A stretch of DNA of 64,000 nt from Rhizoclosmatium globosum (taxonomy: Eukaryota; Chytridiomycota; Chytridiomycetes; Chytridiales; Chytriomycetaceae). The notes below the pieces were generated by a model that was given only the letters and a program-made list of their open reading frames with translations, had not been told where the DNA came from and did no database searches. Below are positions 57,401 through 64,000 of this stretch, piece by piece. Positions within the stretch are counted from its first letter, which is position 1. Each line of letters opens with the position of its first letter. Location: NCBI GenBank assembly GCA_002104985.1, contig MCGO01000039.1:310001-374000 (forward strand), given 5' to 3'. The position numbers were made by a program, and so were the translations under genes.

Positions 57401-58533
57401 AGGAGCGCTCTTTGTTCAAGAAAATTGCGGGGGATTTCAATACGTCGAAGAATAATGTTGTGGCGGGGAAACTTCCGCAGCTTGTAATTGTCGGAGATCC
57501 AAAGCAGTTAGGACCTATTGTGAGAAGTGATTTGGCGGAGCAGTGTGGATATAGTATGTCGTACCTTGAAAGGCTTGTCGAGACTTGTTCTGCGTATGGA
57601 AGGAAGGGTGGGGATGATGTTGTTGGTGAGCGGTACCAGAATCCTCACAATATCGTGCAGCTGGTTGATAATTATCGCTCGCATCCTGCTATTTTGGAGC
57701 TGTATTCGAAGACTTTCTATGATGGGGATTTGGTGTGTTGTGCCAAGAATGATGGGAAGTTGAGTCGGCTCAGTTGGTTGCCAAACAGAAACGAGTTTCC
57801 GCTTGTATTCCATGGGTATTTTTCATCCACTCTTTTTACATCCTTTTAACTTGCTCGTTTTGAACACAGTGTCTGCGGTAAGGATGAACGTGAGGGTTCT
57901 TCCCCTTCTTGGTTCAACATGGACGAAGTCAACACAGTTCTTGACTACTTAAAGACTCTATTGACTGGTGCACCGCCTCCAAAGACGGGACGTGGTGGAG
58001 GTCTATTTGGCTCAAACATGTTCCAAACAGAAAAGGCTTCAAATATTGGACTCACCATGGACGAAATCGGAATCATCACTCCATACCGCAAGCAGATAGA
58101 CAAAATCCGTGCACGTCTCCAAAAAGAAGGATGGTCTCGCATCAGAGTGGGAACTGTCGAAGAATTCCAAGGCGATGAAAAGAAAGTGATCATCCTGTCA
58201 ACTGTTCGCTCCTCTGCGCAGTGGATCGAAAAAGACCAGAAGTTCAATATCGGATTCTTGAGAAACCCGAAACGCTTCAACGTTTCGATTTCTCGCGCGA
58301 AATCGTTGATGATTGTAATTGGAAACCCTGAGATTCTGTGTGGAGATAAATATTGGGAAAAGCTTGTGCGGTACTGTGAAGTGAATGGGGCGTGTGTTGG
58401 TTATCCTGTTCCCAAAGAGAAGGTTGGAGGGAGCAAGAGTTATGGCAATTTGGTGGAGGAGGATTACGCGAGTGAGGAAGAAGATATTGAGGTCAGAGAT
58501 GTGCAGGGAGTTGGATGGAGACGTGATGAATAA
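54407..58533 (+). CDS. DEDDh exonuclease fused to MOV10/SDE3-type SF1 RNA helicase
   Basis: Exons 54407-54641, 54734-56024, 56072-56586, 56643-56863, 56914-57815 and 57870-58533 sum exactly to 1275 residues, about 270 longer than human MOV10. The first 200 residues are a DEDDh 3'-5' exonuclease: Exo I AIDLEWFD, Exo II near HNGTGDRNVLL, Exo III FHNAGNDAAYTL, the His-x-Ala-x-x-Asp form seen in Gfd2-type nucleases. All five catalytic residues appear present. Residues about 260-600 match the MOV10 N-terminal region, ending in FHSMLYLEEFQMVVDIRAYD. The helicase core has GPPGTGKT, APSNAAVD, DEVGHATE (usually DEAG), GDPKQLGP, NYRSHP, HGVCGKDEREG, VEEFQGDE and NVSISRAK. Exon 2 encodes Exo II, Exo III and the MOV10 region in one uninterrupted frame, so the join is not an annotation artefact. 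MOV10/SDE3 proteins act in RNA silencing; the fusion suggests coupled unwinding and trimming of RNA. Confidence 0.88.
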
Positions 58534-58609
58534 CTCATTAATGTTGTGTTATTAAATTGGTTGCGAAAAGCCTCACTTTGCCTCCCCACAACCAACAACA
58601 GTTAATCAA

Positions 58610-60032
58610 ATGGGAAGACGAGTCGCTGTCATTGGTGGAGGACCATCTGGTGCAATCACTGCGATTGCTTTGAAAAGACATGGGTTTGAGGTATGTCAGC
58701 GAGAAGGTGGAGAAGAGGGGATAGATCAATTTAATTGACCATCCTTTAGCCTACCCTCTACGACAAGGTTGATCCATTCGAAGAAGTAAAGCAAGCAGTC
58801 CAGAAAGGAGAGCTTGTGAATATTCAATTTGGCGAAACCGGCGGGACGTTGGGGATCTTGGGCAATGGAGTGAAGGCTCTCAAAAACTTGGGTCTTCTGG
58901 ACTACGTCAAAGAGTTTCAGGAAGATCCAATGGTTATGGAACTCAATTTCATGTACTTAGATGGATCTGTGAGTATTGAAATGTTATAAGGGGATGCTGT
59001 GGGGAAACGATACTGAACATTGATATGTCCCAGGATCGTACATGTAGAAGGACTCTTGTCGAGGAAGGCGTCCAGCCAATGCATGCACTTCGTTCTAAGC
59101 TTCATCAAATTTTGGTCAAAGCTGCGAATGCTGAAGGAATCAAATTGTATGGCGGCAAGAAACTCAAAACCCTTACTCAAACTGCGGACGACGTGACTGT
59201 TGAATTTGAAGATGGAACTCAAATTGTTGCCGATTTTGTGGTTGGCGCCGACGGAATTCACTCCAAAACCCGCCAGTTGATCTTTCCTGATTCTGCTAAA
59301 CCAGTTCTTGACGCCACCGGATACATCACAATCTTTGACCTTGGAACATATTCAGATGGATCGGTTGTTGACTTTAATCACCCGGAAGGTATCTATAATG
59401 ATCCGCTCAACGGGCGTTTCATCTTCACAGCCCCATTCGGGAAAAACCAAGGTGAAGCCAAGATTTTTGAAATGAATGTCAAAAAACCTCTGGATCAAGC
59501 AGATGACTGGCGTCCAGTCTCAGATCTGCCAAAAGAGGCGGCCCAGCTCGCAGACACGTTGCAATCATGGGGAACAGAGCCTGCAATCGTTAATTGCGTT
59601 CGTCACGCGAAAAGAATTACTCCAGTTAATTTGTATGATCTTCCGGATCTCCCAAGTTTTTACAAAGGCCGTGTTGTTCTTGTGGGCGATGCAGCTCATG
59701 GAACGGTTCCATACGCTGCGCAAGGACTCTGTCAAGCTATTGAAGATTGTGGAACTCTTGCAGATCTTTGGGGTCACTATCAAGACGATTACAAGAGAGC
59801 GTTTTCAATGTACGATAAAATCCGTGTTCCGCGCACGAGAAAAGTTGTCAGTCTTGCACGTAACACAGGCTCTCGTTTGCGAGCTTCGAATGTGGTTCAA
59901 ATGAAGTTTGGCCGTTTTATGATGAAGCTCGTTTTCTCTCTGATGGAATGGTTTGGAGTTGAAGATGAAATCACTTTACACAATTACCGTGATGACATCA
60001 GGAAAGTTATCCCGGACATTCAATTTAAGTGA
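58610..60032 (+). CDS. FAD-dependent aromatic hydroxylase-type monooxygenase
   Basis: Exons 58610-58690, 58750-58968 and 59034-60032 sum to 432 residues, normal for the class A flavoprotein monooxygenase family. Motifs: N-terminal dinucleotide fold VIGGGPSGAI, the DG motif VVGADGIHSKTR and the second FAD motif VVLVGDAAHGTVPYAAQGL. The final 60 residues are amphipathic and include a hydrophobic stretch (FMMKLVFSLMEWFG) that may touch a membrane. Relatives hydroxylate aromatic or polyketide substrates with NAD(P)H and O2; the substrate cannot be read from the sequence and no biosynthetic partners are nearby. The start is the first ATG, 76 bases after the stop of the helicase gene. Confidence 0.88.
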
Positions 60033-60424
60033 TTTGGCTGCATTGTTTTCCATAGGAAAATAAACACAGTTCGTTTTAAAACCACCTCTAACACCTCTCT
60101 AACTTCATTGCCTCCAAACCAAGCCCTTTTTTTCCCTCCCCAATAAATTCGAGCAACGATAGCGAATAAAAGAGCGACAAGAAGACCCCAACATACCACA
60201 ATCACACGAACGGTTTACTAGTATTTTAAAAGAAGACGGCCATTCGCCCGTGCTTTCGTGGTAAATGAATGCTAGAGGAAGGTAAAGCAAGAGCAGTTGC
60301 GAATTGGAATAGAAGAAACCCTAATACGCAAGAGAATCAATGGCGTGATGTGAAACTGAAGTGAGGAGTAGTTCGAGTTTGAGTTGAGCCACAATATCAT
60401 GACTGACTAATTTTACAGCTAAGT
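60033..60424. other. Intergenic region between convergent genes
   Basis: These 392 bases lie between the stop of the monooxygenase and the stop of the minus-strand helicase. GGAAAATAAACAC near 60055 offers a polyadenylation signal for the monooxygenase. Short open frames on the minus strand (60020-60290) have no supporting features. I see nothing else here. Confidence 0.4.
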
Positions 60425-63400
60425 TTAATATGTATAACCCAAAAGGCTTTTAACTACAACAACCCCACCACATCGATCCAACCGTTCATCATAAGCTTTA
60501 CAGATCGGATAACCGACTGCCAAACACCTCCTACACCCACCTACACAATCACACCCTTCAAGTATCTTCAACGCCTTCTCCAATACCACTTGAACACCTT
60601 CCCCGCCATTCCCCCACACTTTCTTCACCGTAGCTTCACCCCGCACCTTCCCGGAACTAAATGCAGCAACATGTAAAATAACCCTTTTAACAACAGTATC
60701 CTCCCCGACAGCCCCAAAACAATGCATCTCACTCCCACACCCCTCCCCAAGTGCCAAATAAACCGCATGCACAGCCGCATGAACACTCTCCGCCGCTACA
60801 GCCTCCAATTCAACAGGAACACAAACGTCATCCCACCAAACAGCGCGAACAACGCATTCAACACGGTCTGTCGCGTTCCCTGTCTCAACTTTCTCGATTT
60901 TGGAGCCGGTCACGGGGTCCATGAGGAAATAACCTGTTGAGACGGATGTTACTTTCACGAGACCTGTTTGGACGAGGGTTTGGGAGGTGGCGATACATGC
61001 GCGCGCGGTGGTGGCGTAAGGATCTACGTATCGGTATTCGGCTTTTTTTGTTAGGTATGTAGCGGTGGTTTTACGAGCGCGTGCAATGTAGTAAGGCTCG
61101 TGGAATACGGTGAGAATTTGGTAAGGTTGTCCGCGATGTTGAAAGATTGCGCCGTCGTAGAGATGTTTGAAGGCACGGGTTGAGTCGAGCATTTCGACTT
61201 CTGTGGAGGTTTCGAGGTCAATTATGCGGTAGGATGGGGTATCTTCGGATTCGCGGATTTGGAAGGATTTGGCGGGGTTGTTTTCGAATGTTCGGGCAGG
61301 ATGGTAGATGTTGTGGTGTGGGTCACAGAGGAGAGGTGGTTCTGCGGTAAATGATGATTCCGTGAGGTCAACGGAGAGTAGAAGGTTTGTGTAGATTTCG
61401 CGTGAAAGTGGCTGTTCGGCTGCTGCGCATTGTAAGTGGAGGTTTATAATGTCTTGATGAGTTGAGAATGGGATGTGTATAATGTCAGGAAAGCCATTAA
61501 ACAGGTCAACTGGGTTTTGGACGTAATATTGATCAATACTGCTGTACCCATGCGCAATCTGTGGGGATATTTTAAAACTTGGGGAAGATATTATCAATAC
61601 CAAGAGGTTACCAAGATAGATGCAGAATCATTCTTCCTCCGCCCTGCTCGGCCAACTTGCTGTCGATAAGACGCCATTGTGAGAGGAAATCCAAGATGCA
61701 AAACAACATCCAAACTTCCAATATCTACTCCAAGTTCCAATGCACTTGTTGCAACAATCCCAAGCAAAGTTCCATCAAACATTCGTTTCTCAATATCACG
61801 TCTTTCTTCTTTTGAATAGCCTCCACGATACGACATAACTTTGTCACGAAACAATGAGCCCACATTCAATTTATCAAACTGATTGTAAAATTCTTTCAGA
61901 AGGGATTCGCAATTGTTCCTAGACTTGAAAAATAATTAGTCCATTATTTAACTCATGAAGAATATCAAACCTTGACAAAGCAAATAAATCGAATCTCGTT
62001 TCTCAAGAGCTCTAAACAAAGCATTACGGCTTCTCGGATAGGATAAACGCGTTCAGGAAGTGCAGAGATTCGTTTGTCAATCAACGAGACAGGGTTGTCG
62101 TCATCATCAAGCTCCCTTTTGTAATCTTCTTCTCCTTCTTCAATTTTAATCTCTGTTTTGGGCTCTTTTTTCGGCTTTACATCAGCGGATATGACTACCG
62201 GAGGATTCCAAATGATTTGATGTTTCTTTCCCATCGGTGATCCATCTTGATCCACGAGCACAGCGTTTTGGACATCAAAGAAGCGTTCCATATGCTTAGA
62301 TTAAAGTTTTAGGCGAGGATTGTGTGATGGTTATCAAAGTGCGTACTTGAATTGGATTTGCAATGGTTGCACTACAGGATACGAATTGTACCTGAGTGTT
62401 TCCATATAATGTACATAATCGTTTCAGTCTTCGCATTACCATTGCGCAGTGAGTTCCTAGCCTGTCCGAGTAGTAGTGCAGTTCTAAAGGAAAATGGTTG
62501 GCGTTCAGAATTCAACCATTGAGTAGATAAACTTGAAATCTTACCATCCACAACAACCAGCTTCAAATTTGTAAACAGAACAGACCAGTATTTGTGCCAC
62601 AAGAAAGCCTTGTGTAGGGTATCAAAGTTTGTAAATATAACACGCGAAGAATCTCGAATTTGGTCACGGACAGACGGTGTACTGATTCGGCGGCCACTGT
62701 TTGCCGTGGAGGACGTGAATGGAGTATCACCATCGTAGGTTGCAATGAAGTGTTGATTTTCGTATAAGTGTGGGGACAGGGAAGGGTGGGAGGCAAGGAG
62801 GTCTTCAAAAGACCGCTTTTGGTCTTGCGCGAGAGCCTTATTTAGTGGTACGTGTGTTATTGTCAAAGCTCAGGAATCTCATTGTTGCACCTTTGTTGGG
62901 AATATAAATATGGCTCGTGATTCCAAATCATGCTCTAGATTACGGACGACAGGAATTTGATAAATAAGAGACTTTCCACTATTAATTCATTAGATGAATA
63001 TGCTGGGAACTGAGTGGTTACCTTGCTGTTGATGTAGAAACAATCACGTTTTCGCCCTTTTCGAGGGCATTGATGGCGGTAGCCTGGTGTGAATACAGTT
63101 TCACGACAGTATGTGCATCGAGTAGGGCAGTTTTAAGATTTGCAGAGAGTGGAGAAGAGAGAGCGGCATATTGAGCATGCCTTTGAGGAGTGATTCTCCA
63201 AGCATCTTCCCGTTCAATCTGATTCTTGTACCATGATTGAGCCTTCAAAGATGCAAGGAATGCATCAAGGGAGAGTATCTCTGCTTTCACTTGAGCAACA
63301 AAGGTAGTTGGTTGGGGCAGCCTGGCGTTGAGGGCGGCCAGTGGATTGACCGGATGTTCTTCCACGAGTCGTTGAAGCGCCAATGTGAATTCCCTCGCAC

Positions 63401-63746
63401 GTTCCTTTGCGGCCTTTTCTCGTTGGGCAAACGACGGCGGTTTCTTCGCGGTTCTTTCCTTTCGCGCGCGTGTTTCTGCGGTGCCGCCAATCAGAGCGAG
63501 AACGACGGCGGCCGCGTCAAATTCGACGAGCGACGGAACGAGAAGCGACACAAGTTGCGCGTGCCTCGTTGCTTCGTCCTTGTTTGCAAGTCCGAGCGAC
63601 GACACGGGAACCCGCCCTGTCCCCGCGATCCCAAACAACGCATTGCATGTGTGGAACAGCTGCGTGATTGGTGCAAGTTCAGAAGGGATTGGTGACGATG
63701 GTGGTGCTGGTGGCCCCGCATCTGTCCGCCGCTTCTTGGCCATCAT
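60425..63746 (-). CDS. HRQ1: Hrq1-type RecQ-family DNA helicase
   Basis: 3'-5' DNA helicase of the RecQ4-like Hrq1 group, acting in crosslink repair and telomere maintenance. Seven exons (63746-63022, 62978-62891, 62836-62545, 62483-62347, 62294-61971, 61923-61612, 61558-60425) sum to 1003 residues. The N-terminal 190 residues have no known domain. The helicase core has YSHQATAINALEKG, Walker A STSTASGKS (split by intron 1), FPTKALAQDQ, Walker B VVVDELH, SCSATIANP, then ATSALELGVDIG and QQVGRAGRR. An acidic/basic insert (KPKKEPKTEIKIEEGEE) lies before motif IV. The C-terminal MZB/DUF1998 region has four Cys in CDCVGGCRRCLAVGYPIC followed by ERLDRCGGVVVV, diagnostic for Hrq1. No frame break. 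Start: MMAKKRR; the second Met is equally possible. Confidence 0.92.
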
Positions 63747-64000
63747 TAATCACAAAAACTAGTCACTTTCATAATAAATAGATAGAATAACCTTAACAGG
63801 ATTTTCTTTCTTCTCGCAGCACGTTGAGAATTCAACTCTGAAACATGAGCCTGGCGGGAAAGAACCAGTCCAGTATTACTATCGCCATAATTGGGCCTTT
63901 TGGATTGTGAGATAACGTACTCGGATTGAATGTTGATCTCACTCCGGATTCTCGATTCCACAACAAAAATCAGAATTCCAGGACTGACCTTCAATGGAAC
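63747..64000. other. Upstream region of HRQ1 at the window end
   Basis: The last 254 bases hold the presumed promoter of the minus-strand HRQ1 gene. A minus-strand open frame covering 63746-63994 overlaps the HRQ1 start and has no recognisable content. No gene is supported. Confidence 0.35.

Noticed and set aside
63237..63762. Plus-strand open frames of 125-152 codons at the window end
   Set aside because: Antisense to the first exon of the Hrq1 gene, whose exons sum exactly.
1..64000. CRISPR arrays, insertion sequences, transposons, tRNA or rRNA genes
   Set aside because: None was recognisable by reading; a tRNA or transposon scan was not possible here, so absence is not proven.

Overview
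This is gene-dense eukaryotic nuclear DNA. Genes lie tens to a few hundred bases apart and are interrupted by short GT-AG introns of about 45-75 nt, several with CTAAC-like branch sites. The gene set points to a filamentous or zoosporic fungus: a Ste11-type MAPKKK with SAM and Ras-binding regions, FTR1 iron permeases, two type IIC (Na,K-ATPase-like) P-type ATPases, an SDE3/MOV10 silencing helicase, an Artemis/SNM1 nuclease, Hrq1, and TTAGGG telomere motifs. My best guess is a chytrid-like early-diverging fungus; this is inferred from gene content, not from a marker gene.

Layout. 1-11 kb: a two-UBA protein (minus strand, cut by the window edge) head to head with a dipeptidyl peptidase IV, then an ATAD5/Elg1 PCNA unloader and a PH-domain protein. 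11-21.6 kb: two type IIC ATPases flanking an Artemis-like nuclease. 21.7-26 kb (minus): two tandem telobox-Myb proteins of TRF type; the second has TTAGGG-like repeats just upstream of its start. 26-29.2 kb (minus): two secreted EXORDIUM/PHI-1-like paralogues. 30.3-34.4 kb: ribosomal protein eL36 and the MAPKKK. 34.4-54.3 kb: a family cluster of four GT61 (DUF563) glycosyltransferases and four FTR1-type iron permeases, with a START-domain gene and a small membrane protein between them. 54.4-64 kb: a single gene joining a DEDDh 3'-5' exonuclease to a complete MOV10/SDE3 helicase, an FAD monooxygenase, and Hrq1 on the minus strand.

Functional themes are genome maintenance (ATAD5, Artemis, Hrq1, TRF-like pair), cation and iron transport (ATPases, FTR1 set), secretory-pathway glycosylation and secreted proteins (GT61, EXORDIUM-like, DPP IV), and RNA silencing (exonuclease-helicase fusion). 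The fusion is the most novel-looking item.

Quality note. Many exons in 4-20 kb and near 31-35 kb contain frame breaks. In the cases I could reconcile by exon arithmetic, each is repaired by adding one base, which looks like residual long-read deletion errors rather than pseudogenes. Exon coordinates were derived by hand from splice signals and frame. For most genes the exon lengths add up to a whole number of codons, directly or after counting the inferred missing bases.
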